Source of the DNA: Planctomycetota bacterium
Lineage (GTDB): Bacteria > Planctomycetota > UBA8742 > UBA2392
Direction: 5' to 3'
Assembly (NCBI GenBank): GCA_020425515.1
Contig: JAGQRI010000004.1
Span: forward strand, 1-40,860
Length of the DNA stretch: 40,860 bases
The position numbers and the translations under genes are program-made. Below, in pieces: positions 24,213 to 33,900 of this stretch. How positions within the stretch are numbered: position 1 is the first letter of the stretch; each line of letters opens with the position of its first letter. The notes below the pieces were generated by a model. That model had not been told where the DNA came from. It saw nothing but the letters and a program-made list of their open reading frames with translations, and ran no database searches.

Positions 24213-24698
24213 ATGCAGTCGAAAGCAAAGACAGTTGCCGAGTACCTGAAATCCCTGCCCGATGACCGGCGCGAGGCGATTGAGGCCGTGCGCAAGGTGA
24301 TCCTGAAGAATCTCGACAGCAAATACGAAGAGGGCATGCAGTACGGGATGATCGGCTACTACGTCCCGCACAAGCACTACCCGCCGGGCTACCACTGCGA
24401 CCCGAAGCAGCCGCTGCCGTTCGCGAGCATCGCCAGCCAGAAGAACCACATGGCCGTCTACCTGATGTGCACCTACATGGACCCGGAGCAGGACGAGTGG
24501 TTCAGGCAGGCGTGGGCCAAGACCGGCAAGAAACTCGACATGGGCAAGAGCTGCGTGCGCTTCAAGAAGCTCGAAAACCTGGCGCTGGACGTGATCGGCG
24601 AAGCCATCAAGCGCGTGCCCGCGAAGAAGTTCATTGAGCACTACGAAAGCAACATCAAGAACGCCGCCAAGCGCAAGCCCGCCAAGCGAAAGAAGTGA
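24213..24698 (+). CDS. DUF1801-domain protein
   Basis: The ATG at 24213, with GGAG eight bases upstream, gives 161 residues. The pattern matches DUF1801: VAEYLKSLPDDRREAIEAVR, then MQYGMIGYYVP, IASQKNHMAVYLM and a final helix VIGEAIKRVPAKKFIEHYE. DUF1801 proteins have an iron-chaperone/YdhG-like fold, and no enzymatic role is established. The C-terminus (KRKPAKRKK) is basic. It follows the surface protein gene by 72 bases, separated by a hairpin, and is unlikely to share its function. Confidence 0.8.
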   Translation: MQSKAKTVAEYLKSLPDDRREAIEAVRKVILKNLDSKYEEGMQYGMIGYYVPHKHYPPGYHCDPKQPLPFASIASQKNHMAVYLMCTYMDPEQDEWFRQAWAKTGKKLDMGKSCVRFKKLENLALDVIGEAIKRVPAKKFIEHYESNIKNAAKRKPAKRKK

Positions 24699-24784
24699 AA
24701 CCACGAAGGCAAGCCCGCTCGTGCTTCGCACTCGCAACTGTGTTTGACGCGAAGACGCCAAGCCGGCGAAGAACGGCGTTGGAT

Positions 24785-24854
24785 AGCCACGAAAACTCGA
24801 AAACACAAAGGAAGTTTTGAGGCTGCGCTTTTGTGCTTTCGTGTTTTTGTGGCT
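24785..24854. repeat. Imperfect inverted repeat of the CACGAAA/CACAAAG type
   Basis: The arm at 24785-24811 (AGCCACGAAAACTCGAAAAC, then ACAAAGG) mirrors 24827-24854, whose reverse complement begins AGCCACAAAAACACGAAAGC and continues ACAAAAG. The 257-base gap around it (24699-24955) is full of related words in both orientations (ACCACGAAGG, CTTCGTGGTCC, TTTGTGGTCC, TTCGTGGTTA) and has no coding frame of note. Such CACGAAG/CACAAAG arrays are scattered non-coding repeats in many bacterial genomes. Confidence 0.7.
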
Positions 24855-24955
24855 AACTGCAGGTGCTTTACTTCGTGGTCCTTTGTGGTCCTTCGTGGTT
24901 AAAAACGCTTTTCAACCCGCTTGCGATTTGCGTGTGCGTCGCGTGCAATGCGCAG

Positions 24956-25939
24956 ATGAGCGGCACCGCCACAGAAGTCCCGCCTTCCGCCAGCGCGGAG
25001 GCTCCCACGCAATCGCGCCCGAAGGAATGGGACGGCAAGACGCGCACGGGCTTCGGCATCCTGATCTTCTTCTGGACGTTTAAGACGCTCGGGCCGCGTT
25101 TCGCGTACCTGCTGCTGTACCCGGTGGCCTTCTACTACGTGATCTTCAACCAGAAGAACGGGCGCGCCAGCCGCGACTACTTACGACGCCGCTACCCGGG
25201 CATCGGCTTCTTCTCGCTGTGGTGGAAGAACTATCGCCACTTCCTGAGCTTCGGGCGCGTGCTGGTGGACCGCGCCTACGCCTTCACGGGCATGCTCGGC
25301 GACGTGAAGTTCGAGCGCGACGGCCACGAGGTGATCGAGGAAGTCGTTGCCGGCGGCAAGGGCGTGATCCTGCTCAGCGCGCACCTCGGCAACTGGGAAC
25401 TGGCGGCCTACTGCCTCGGCGGCTACATGCGCGGCGGCAAACAGGTGCCGGTGAACGCCGTGATGTTCAAGGGCGAAAGCGAAAAGGTCGAGAAGCAGCT
25501 CAGCAAGACCAGCGGCGAGCGCCCGTTCAACATCATCGCCAGCAACGATTCACTGCAGGCCAGCATCGAGTGCAAGGACGCGCTGGAACGCGGCGAGATC
25601 GTGGCGATCCACGGCGACCGGATTTTAGGCAGCGGCGGGATCAAGGTGCCGTTCCTCGGCGCTGAGGCGAAGTTCCCGATCGGGCCGTTTGTGCTCGCGG
25701 CCAGCACGGGTGCGCCCGTGGTGTTCACGTTCGCCAACCGGCTCGGGGTAAGGCACTACGCGCTGATGGCGCGCGGCCCCCACTACTTCCAGTTCGGCGA
25801 CCGCAAGAAGCGCAACGAGGACATCAGGAAGTGGGTCCAGATGTACAGCGGATTGCTGGAAGAGTTGCTGCAGAAGTACCCGCTGCAGTGGCACAACTTC
25901 TACCCGTTCTGGGACACAGAAGAAGGCACCGGCTGGTAG
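24956..25939 (+). CDS. LpxL/HtrB-like lipid acyltransferase
   Basis: This family transfers a fatty acyl chain from acyl-ACP to lipid A or another lipid at the inner membrane. From the ATG at 24956 it has 327 residues. An N-terminal hydrophobic segment (GFGILIFFWTFKTLGPRFAY, then LLLYPVAFYYVIF) is followed by the catalytic HX4E motif H143-LGNW-E148 within LLSAHLGNWELAAY. Family blocks AIHGDRILGSGGIKVPFLG, FPIGPFVLAASTGAPVVFTF and a C-terminal QWHNFYPFWD follow. Start choice is uncertain, because the frame opens further upstream inside non-coding repeats; homology begins near GKTRTGFG. The lipid acceptor is unknown: lipid A, ornithine lipid or a polyene lipid are all possible. Two partial copies of its 3' end lie downstream. 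Confidence 0.87.
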   Translation: MSGTATEVPPSASAEAPTQSRPKEWDGKTRTGFGILIFFWTFKTLGPRFAYLLLYPVAFYYVIFNQKNGRASRDYLRRRYPGIGFFSLWWKNYRHFLSFGRVLVDRAYAFTGMLGDVKFERDGHEVIEEVVAGGKGVILLSAHLGNWELAAYCLGGYMRGGKQVPVNAVMFKGESEKVEKQLSKTSGERPFNIIASNDSLQASIECKDALERGEIVAIHGDRILGSGGIKVPFLGAEAKFPIGPFVLAASTGAPVVFTFANRLGVRHYALMARGPHYFQFGDRKKRNEDIRKWVQMYSGLLEELLQKYPLQWHNFYPFWDTEEGTGW

Positions 25940-25987
25940 GTGCAACACCCGGGAAGCAGCACCAACACCCGTATTTTCAGGGGCCAC

Positions 25988-26011
25988 AAAGTAGCCTGAC
26001 CCCTTTTTTTT
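25988..26011. repeat. Left arm of island-flanking inverted repeat
   Basis: AAAGTAGCCTGACCCC followed by eight T. The reverse complement matches 29629-29650 over 21 bases without mismatch. On the top strand both copies are preceded by GGGG, one more base and CACAAA. It lies 48 bases after the acyltransferase stop and could also act as a T-rich terminator for it. Confidence 0.8.
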
Positions 26012-26028
26012 CCCGTCCAATAGCAACG

Positions 26029-27393
26029 TTACAAAGCCCGACGCCGACGGCGGGCCAGCAGTGCTGCCAAACATGCGAGAACGATAGCCTGCATGCCGAG
26101 CCCGCTTCCGCTGCTGGTGCTGCATTCCCCTTGTGAGTCTTTGCTGCCTCCGTTGCTTGTGGGGGCTGCCGTGGCGTTGCCGGAAATCGTTACGGTGTAC
26201 GGGTTGCGCAGAGGGTCGTTGTTGGGAATGGACATCTCGAAGCTGAACAAACCAGCGGCCGTTGGCGTAACATCAACCGAGAACGTTGTGCTGCCGCCGG
26301 GCGAAACGGTCGTGCTGCCGACTCCCACCAAAACCACGGCCGTGCACTGTACCGGATTGTTGACCGCGACCGTTGGCGTGCCAATCAGAATCAAACTGCT
26401 GGCACCCTGATTCTGGACAATGAAGTTCAAGCGAGTCGCTGTTGCTGTCGTCAGTGCACCGACGTTTCGACCGCCGCCATCGACGATCTGGACCTGGGAG
26501 CCGATGTCGTGCCGCAACATCATGCTCGCGGCGCTGCTGTAGCCGGTGCCGAATACGGGCACCTTGAACGTCGCAGGCTTGGTTGGGTCTGTGTGCGGGA
26601 TGCTTACGTAGGCATCCTTCGGGCCGACGCTCGATGGGTCAAACGAAACGCTGAAGCTTGTCGATTGGCCCGATGCCAATGAGACGGCAAAGCCCGCAGT
26701 GGACAGGACATACTGAGATTTCCAGGTACCGCCCAGCTGCGGCACGGCCAGATCAAGCACTCCAGGGCCGAGGTTGTTTACGAAGATGGTGATCGCGGTA
26801 CTCGGCCCGGCGCTGGTGTCTACGGTACCGAAGTCTCTGGATGTTCCCACGGGGGACTGTTGATGGGTGATCGGCTGCCCGGTGCTTGAGCCCAGCGTAA
26901 CCTCCAGCGTTGGCGAAGGCGTCTGCACGGTGTAGGCGTTGCATTGCACGTTGATGCGGAAGACAGGCCCGCCGGTCGCATTGTGCGGAAGCTCAATCGT
27001 GGCCGAGCGCAGCCCCGGCGTGACGCCGCTGAAACGTATCCAGAAACAAATCGAATCCCCGGGCGGCAGCGGGTTGCTGAAGCCCGGCGAGTAGACGTAG
27101 AAGTCGGCGGGGTGAGCGCCTGACTTGGTGAAGCTGCCGAAAGTAATGTCGGAGGCACCGGTGTTGTCCACCCAGATGATCACCTCCGCGAAACCACCCG
27201 GCACCGCGGCAAGCCCCAGATCACGAGCCCCACCAACCGGCTGATTGTCCGTGATCACCACGGTGCTGGCCGAGTTCTCACGAACCTGCATCGTCGACTG
27301 CGCGGACAACTGGGCTGCGCACAGGCTTGTCAGCAGGGTGAATGCGGCGAGTTTCCAGATCACGGTTGGCTCGGCTCTGTACCGGTTCTTCAA
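26029..27393 (-). CDS. HYDIN-like surface protein with Cys-type sorting tail
   Basis: About 454 residues. No ATG lies near the signal peptide, so the start is TTG at 27393 or, more simply, GTG at 27363, which would give MIWKLAAFTLLTSLCAAQLS as the opening of the signal peptide. The body is three consecutive choice-of-anchor D/HYDIN-like beta-sandwiches; their repeating parts are ARDLGLAAVPGGFAEVIIWV, SRDFGTVDTSAGPSTAITIF and VGALTTATATRLNFIVQN, with the end NNDPLRNPYTVTISGNA. The tail KDSQGECSTSSGSGLG (Cys424) is followed by a hydrophobic helix and RRRRRAL. The linker is poorer in Gly than in the other five tails, and the base composition is less GC-rich than in the neighbouring genes. It lies inside the inverted-repeat-flanked island. 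Confidence 0.83.
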   Translation of the reverse strand: MKNRYRAEPTVIWKLAAFTLLTSLCAAQLSAQSTMQVRENSASTVVITDNQPVGGARDLGLAAVPGGFAEVIIWVDNTGASDITFGSFTKSGAHPADFYVYSPGFSNPLPPGDSICFWIRFSGVTPGLRSATIELPHNATGGPVFRINVQCNAYTVQTPSPTLEVTLGSSTGQPITHQQSPVGTSRDFGTVDTSAGPSTAITIFVNNLGPGVLDLAVPQLGGTWKSQYVLSTAGFAVSLASGQSTSFSVSFDPSSVGPKDAYVSIPHTDPTKPATFKVPVFGTGYSSAASMMLRHDIGSQVQIVDGGGRNVGALTTATATRLNFIVQNQGASSLILIGTPTVAVNNPVQCTAVVLVGVGSTTVSPGGSTTFSVDVTPTAAGLFSFEMSIPNNDPLRNPYTVTISGNATAAPTSNGGSKDSQGECSTSSGSGLGMQAIVLACLAALLARRRRRAL

Positions 27394-27514
27394 TGTTGAG
27401 TTGCGGTATTGCGTTCTGAGTGTTCAGTCTACACCGCTGCGTGACGGAAAGCCCGGACTTAGTCGGGAAACAGTGCGGCTCTGGGGCTGCCGGCCTGAAG
27501 GCACGCTTTTGAGG

Positions 27515-27685
27515 GCGCGCGCCCCGACTACTTCCAGTTCGGCGACCGCAAGAAGCGCAACGAGGAAATCAGGAATTGGTTCCAGATGTACAGCGGGCTG
27601 CTGGAAGAGTTGCTGGAAAAACACCCACTGCAGTGGCCCAACATCTATCCGTTCTGGGGCACAGAAGTAAGGAACCGGCTGGTAG
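27515..27685 (+). pseudogene. Degraded 3' end of an acyltransferase gene
   Basis: About 170 bases are roughly 90 percent identical by eye to 25774-25939. They translate to DYFQFGDRKKRNEEIRNWFQ, then MYSGLLEELLEKHPLQWPNI and YPFWGTE, after which one extra base breaks the frame before the GGCTGGTAG end. No upstream part of the gene is present. The surrounding gene-free stretch (27394-27821) otherwise holds only a short leader and a TATAAT box at 27719-27724 before the next gene. Confidence 0.9.
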
Positions 27686-27718
27686 GCGCGAAAAACCGTG
27701 CAACAGCACGAATATCCC

Positions 27719-27724
27719 TATAAT
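27719..27724 (+). promoter_or_regulatory. TATAAT -10 box upstream of LRR gene
   Basis: A perfect TATAAT lies 98 bases before the ATG at 27822. The best -35-like sequence at the right distance (CCGTGC) is poor, so this is a weak promoter call. Confidence 0.3.
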
Positions 27725-27821
27725 CGGTAACCGGCGCAGTCGCTCGGCCCGACCGTGCCGCCCTTGCTTCCCACGCCAGGGAAGACGAAAAGTGCCTCCG
27801 ACGCCGCAGCGGAACTCGTCC

Positions 27822-29621
27822 ATGATTGTTCGTGCTTCGTTCGTACTTCTCGCACTGCTCCTGAGCGGGCAGGCATTTTGCATGAACAGTTGGCCGGAAG
27901 CGGAGTCGGCTTGCTATCGCGCGAGTTCTCAAAAGGAACTGGATGCGCTGCCGGACACGATTACTTCCCTGTATCTGATGAGATGGAGCGATGAGGCCAG
28001 GGTGGTCCAACTGGACCGGTTCAAACAGCTGGACCGGTTGGTGTATTGGGGGGGCGTATCCGGCACCGACGACAAGCCGTGGTTTCGCGCGCCGTCTTCG
28101 GTGAAAGACTTCCGAATCGAAGGCGGAGATGAATCTTTCGCAATTTTGCTGGCATCACTCCGGCCTGCGTCCAAGCTGACCGAGCTACACGTCAACTGTT
28201 CGGTATTGTTCGTCGACGCTGATTGCGACCTGGCTCAGCTGTCAGAACTGTCCAAGTTGTCGATTTCCGCATTTAGGGTAGCGAGGGAAGGCACGACAGT
28301 GGCCGACTACAGCCCGGCCGACGAAGCCAAGGTGGCAGGAGACTGGGTTCGCAGGCTGGCGAGCCTTCCCGCTGCAGAGTGTCTCTGGTTGGACATTCCG
28401 GCTTCGCCTGATGTGGCGGCGGAAGCCATTTCAGGTATGCCCAAACTCACGTCCTTCGGAGGGACCAGCATCGGCAACGAGTATCTTGCCGCGCTCGCTA
28501 AAAAACACTCGCCAATCGAGGAGTTGAACCTCGCCGGCAATACGCGCGTGACGGATCAAGGCCTCAAATCGTTGGCAAGTTTGCCGGGCTTGAAGGTGCT
28601 GAACTTAACGGGTTGCTCGCGCATAGGCGACTACGCAATACCCTACATAGCCGCCATACCGAACCTCGAGTCGCTGAATATCAGCGCGGCGACGGGCGAA
28701 TACGACAAGTCACTACCTAGACCTATGCGAATGGTGGAGTATCCGGGCGCGAAGGACGACAAAGATGGCTTCAAGAGGGTGTTCCGGTTGCAGGACCCGG
28801 AGCTCCTGAAGCGCCTTGGAGAGGCCAAAACGCTTCGTACGTTGATCATACGCTGCGTGACCACAATAACCACGAGCACGATAGCCGCCATTGTATCGAA
28901 GCTCGAAAATCTGGAGACCTTGGATCTGAGTTCGTGTGTTCCGAAAGAGGGGGATCCAGTAGTGAACGGTTCCAAGTCGGGCATTCTGTCCGACACCAGC
29001 AGCCTGTCATTTTTGGCGGATCACAAAAAACTGAAGGCCGTAATCATGAATGGTTACGCATCAAATCATGAGACTAGACCTTCGCCTGCTACGGACGCGG
29101 CCCTCAAAGCTCTGGCTCAATCCAAAACGATTACTCACATCAGCTTGGATAACGCGGAGCTCATCTCATTGGCCGCAATTCGTTCGTTGTCGAACATGGA
29201 GCAACTCACTTCCTTGTCCATGTATAGTGTTTCAGTTGAAGGCAACCTTTCCGATACACTCACAGCGTTCGCCAATCTTGTGAGCCTCTCCATTGATGCC
29301 CGTGCCGGCCGGAACGATGTAGACGTAGGCGCGCTCTATCGCATGCCTAAGTTGAAGCGGCTGCAGATCGAAGTTCTCAGCTATTCCATCCTTGCAAACG
29401 AAAGTATTGGGCAGTCCGGCCTAACTGAGCTTGACGTGACTTGCTATCCCGGCGACGGATGGTCCGAAGTAACTGAGTTGGCGCGAAAGCTGTCGAAGCT
29501 GCGAAGCCTGAGGCTCTACCCTCTCCCTGAATCGGAAAAGGGAGCGACTGAGGAGAACAACTTCCGGTCAGAGATCGAAAAGGTACGCAAAACTCTTGAA
29601 CTTCGGCTTGTGCGTCGTTAG
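27822..29621 (+). CDS. Exported leucine-rich-repeat protein
   Basis: The ATG at 27822 is chosen because it begins a signal peptide (MIVRASFVLLALLLSGQAFC); the frame extends further upstream but lacks one. The 599 residues contain LRRs of the cysteine-containing, F-box type: SPIEELNLAGNTRVTDQGLK, SLPGLKVLNLTGCSRIGDYA, IPNLESLNIS, KLENLETLDLSSCVP, MEQLTSLSMYSVSVEG and KLRSLRLYPLPESEK. LRR domains bind proteins; the target is unknown. No lipobox or C-terminal anchor is visible. The gene is visibly less GC-rich than the rest of the window, with freer codon choice, and it lies between the acyltransferase remnant and the right inverted repeat. Both features suggest that it arrived by transfer. Confidence 0.8.
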   Translation: MIVRASFVLLALLLSGQAFCMNSWPEAESACYRASSQKELDALPDTITSLYLMRWSDEARVVQLDRFKQLDRLVYWGGVSGTDDKPWFRAPSSVKDFRIEGGDESFAILLASLRPASKLTELHVNCSVLFVDADCDLAQLSELSKLSISAFRVAREGTTVADYSPADEAKVAGDWVRRLASLPAAECLWLDIPASPDVAAEAISGMPKLTSFGGTSIGNEYLAALAKKHSPIEELNLAGNTRVTDQGLKSLASLPGLKVLNLTGCSRIGDYAIPYIAAIPNLESLNISAATGEYDKSLPRPMRMVEYPGAKDDKDGFKRVFRLQDPELLKRLGEAKTLRTLIIRCVTTITTSTIAAIVSKLENLETLDLSSCVPKEGDPVVNGSKSGILSDTSSLSFLADHKKLKAVIMNGYASNHETRPSPATDAALKALAQSKTITHISLDNAELISLAAIRSLSNMEQLTSLSMYSVSVEGNLSDTLTAFANLVSLSIDARAGRNDVDVGALYRMPKLKRLQIEVLSYSILANESIGQSGLTELDVTCYPGDGWSEVTELARKLSKLRSLRLYPLPESEKGATEENNFRSEIEKVRKTLELRLVRR

Positions 29622-29628
29622 GGGACAC

Positions 29629-29650
29629 AAAAAGGGGTCAGGCTACTTTT
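29629..29650. repeat. Right arm of island-flanking inverted repeat
   Basis: AAAAAGGGGTCAGGCTACTT and two further T, the reverse complement of the element at 25988-26011. It begins seven bases after the LRR gene stop. Confidence 0.8.
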
Positions 29651-29716
29651 ATACCCTTTTTACTAGCTGATTTCAGAGCATTCGCCTCTACCCGGTACAC
29701 CCACGACGCGTGGTAA

Positions 29717-29758
29717 TTCTATCCGTTCCAGGACGCCGAATCCGGCACCGGATGGTGA
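29717..29758 (+). pseudogene. Second, shorter remnant of the acyltransferase 3' end
   Basis: The bases read FYPFQDAESGTGW and a TGA stop; the intact gene ends FYPFWDTEEGTGW and a TAG stop. Ten of 13 residues and the stop position are kept. The bases before it have lost frame. It lies just outside the right inverted repeat. Confidence 0.75.
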
Positions 29759-29781
29759 CCGGCCCTTGGCTGGAAGTTTGA

Positions 29782-30864
<1,083 letters not shown>

Positions 30865-30877
30865 ACCCAAATACAGA

Positions 30878-30904
30878 GGGCCGGTGGCAATTCACCACCG
30901 GCCC
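30878..30904. terminator. Bidirectional hairpin between convergent genes
   Basis: GGGCCGGTGG and CCACCGGCCC form a perfect 10-bp stem with a 7-base loop (CAATTCA), between the aldo/keto reductase stop and the stop of the minus-strand lipoprotein. There is no strong T-run on either side. Confidence 0.65.
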
Positions 30905-30938
30905 TAGTAGGTATTCACTGACCTTACTTGCCGGCAGA

Positions 30939-33900
30939 TCAGTTGCGGGTGATGGCCCCCGCGCTGCCGGTGCCGTCGGGTACGGACTCGACGACTGAAC
31001 CGGTTTGTTCGTCGAGGTTCGGGTTGGCCGCGCCTCCGGTACCGGTCGGGTCGAGCGAGATGTCGCCGCCGCTGCCGTTGGCTGCGCCGCCATTGCTGCG
31101 GACAATCGCCGTACCGGTCAGCGTGACGTTCGCCTCGGTGTTGCTGCCGACGTCGATCTGGTTGCCGTTGCCGCCGGTGATTCCCGTGCCGCCGTTGTTG
31201 CTGAGCGTGCCGGAGATCGTGATCGTCGCGCCGCTGCTCGCCTCCACGGTCAGGGAGCCCGCGTCGCCGCCGGCGGTACTGCCCGCGCCGCCGTGGTTCA
31301 TCACTGTACCGCTGACCGTCATCTGGCCGTCCTGCCCGCCTCGCACGGTAATGCTGCCGCCTGCCCCACCGGCGCCGCTGGTACCCGTGCCGCCGTTGGC
31401 GCTGACGATGCTGCTGATGGTCATCGGGCCATTGTCGCCGCCATACAGCTTGACCGTGCCGCCGTCGCCGCCCGCGTTGCCGCTGCCGCCAATGGCCGCG
31501 ACGTCGCCGCTGATCGTGCAGCCGGGGCCGCCTGGCGCGACGACCACCGAACCCGCGTTACCGCCGACAGCGCTGCTTCCGGCGCCGCCACTGGCATCGA
31601 GCGTGGCCGAGATGTCGAACACGGAGGTATAGATCGTCGAGGTGATGCTGTCGGAAACGAGGTTCACGTTGCCGCCGCCGCCGCCCGGCCCCGTGCCTGT
31701 TGCCGCGCCGCCGAGTGCACTGGCGGAACCCGCGACAGACATGTACGAACCCGCGCCCGAGCCGCTCAGGTTGGTGTTTACCTGCACGGTCCCGCCTGAG
31801 CCGCCCCCGCCGGCACCGTCGCCGCCGTTTGCGACCAGCGTGGTGTCGACCAGCAGGTCAGCGTCGTCTGTCCGGATTGACACCAGGTTGCCGGCGCCGC
31901 CGACTCCCGTGCCGGAAACGGTGGAACCGTTACCGCCGGATGCCGTGAAGCTGCCGCCCGTCACGTAGCAGACGGTCCGCGCCTGTACGTTGATCGTGCC
32001 GCCCGCGCTGCCGTTGTTCAGTTGGCTGTCGCCGCCGCTGACATCGAGGAAGAAATCGCTGATGCGCACCAGCCCGTTGTCGCCCCCTACGATCAGGCAA
32101 TCGCCGCCGTCGCCGCCCGGCGAATTCGCCCCGCCGGAGAGACCGCCGCGCGCGTCCAGAGTGCCGCCGACCGAAATCGATCCGTTGGGATCGGATGGCG
32201 TGAACGACTGGATTGTCAGGTGCCCGCCCTCACCGCCGGTGCCGCCCGTGGCTGCGCCGCCCACGGCGGTGCCTGTCAGGTTGAGTTCAAGCGAAGCGGT
32301 CGGCCCGCGCAGGTCCCCGACTATGACGCCGCCGTTGCCGGCAATCCCGCCCGAGCCGCTGGCCGCACCGCCGTTGGCCACAGTCGTGAGTTGCGCCTGG
32401 ACCAGCCCGCCGAAGAACGCATTGAACACTTCGATGGTGACCGGGCCGCCGTTGCCGCCCTGCTGGGTGCCGGTGCCGCCCACCGCGGTGAGGTCCAGCG
32501 AATACTGGCTGACGCTGCCGCCGATGCCGATCGCCTGCACTTGTATGGAACCGCCTGCGCCGCCGATGCTGGAGGCGCCGGTTGCGGCCCCGCCGCCGGT
32601 CATGGCGGTCACGGCGACGTTTGCCGCGTAACCGCGCGTCTGCAATAAAGCGTCGCCGCCGGAGCCGCCGGAAACTACGCCCTGGCCGCCCGCACCGCTG
32701 GCTTCCAGCAGCGCCTGCTGTATGTCCGCGTACACCGTCAGGCCGACGATTACACCCTTGCCGCCCAGGTAGCCCGCGCCGCCGTCGCCGGACACATCGA
32801 AAGCAAAACTGTGAACCACGTCGGCCGAGATACCGCAGATTCCGCCGGCGCCACCGTTCGGCGGCGCGCCGGTTAAAGTCATCCCGCCGTCCCCGCCGGC
32901 GCTGGCAGCCTGGATCACGCCCGTCAGCGTGTCAAAGCTGCCGTTGAAGGCACCGCCTGCTCCGCCGTTGGCAGAAGTGCCGCTGGTCGAGCCGCCGTTC
33001 AGTTCACAGGGCAAGAACATGTTAGCGGTGCCGTCGAACTGCATGTTCAGGGTCCCGCCTGCGCCGCCCACACCGTTACCGCCCGAGCCGCCGTTGGCCT
33101 GCACGCCCCAGTTGAAAGTGACGCCGCCGGCGTTGCTGGTCGCAAACTGCGCGACGCCGCCGGCCCCGCCCGCGCCGCCGCCCGAGCCGCCGTTCAGCCG
33201 GAACATGCCGGGCGCGAGGTAGACGTCGCCGTTGTGGGCCGCGATGTTCAGGCTGCCGCCGATCCCCGCGGCGCCGGTGCTGCTGTCGGCGCCCGTGGCC
33301 GTCAGCGCACCGGTAAAGGAAGCGCTGCCGCCGAGGGACTCGATGTCAAGGAAGCCGGCGTCTCCACCGTTGGCGCCGCTGAGATCCACCGCGCCCGAAA
33401 CCGACACGCTGACGCCGGTTGCCTGGCTGGTGATCAACCCCAGCGCGCAGGCGTCGCCGGCGCGTACGCCGGTGACCGCGCCATCGATGCGGACCACGTC
33501 GCCCGGCAGGTGCGTGCGCACCACGAAGGCATCCACCGTGCCGATGCCCGCGCCGCTGAGGTCGAGCGTCGCGCCCGCGGGCAGGTAGAAGTCGAAGCCG
33601 TAAAGGTCCACGGCGCCGATCTGCTGGCTGGAATCCTCAAAGTAGGCGCCGGGGTTGATGTTCTTCAGTTCGGTGAACGTGACGACATTGTCGGCCAGCA
33701 CCGCTGACGTCAGGAAGTTGTTGTCGATGCCGGGCGTGCCTGCACCCTCGACGACGCTGCCGTTGATCGCCGTGACGCTGACTGTACCGGCTTTGCCCCC
33801 GGCGCCGGAGCCCGTCGCGGTGCCGCCGCCGCCGTCGACCAGCAGGTTCATGCCGGCCAAGGTCGGGCGCGATGAGGGCGGGGGCGCGATGACGATGCTG

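Noticed and set aside
30928-32648. Several Pro/Ala-rich plus-strand frames opposite the glycine-rich lipoprotein
   Set aside because: Pro-rich text is the expected antisense of Gly codons; there are no ribosome-binding sites or domains.
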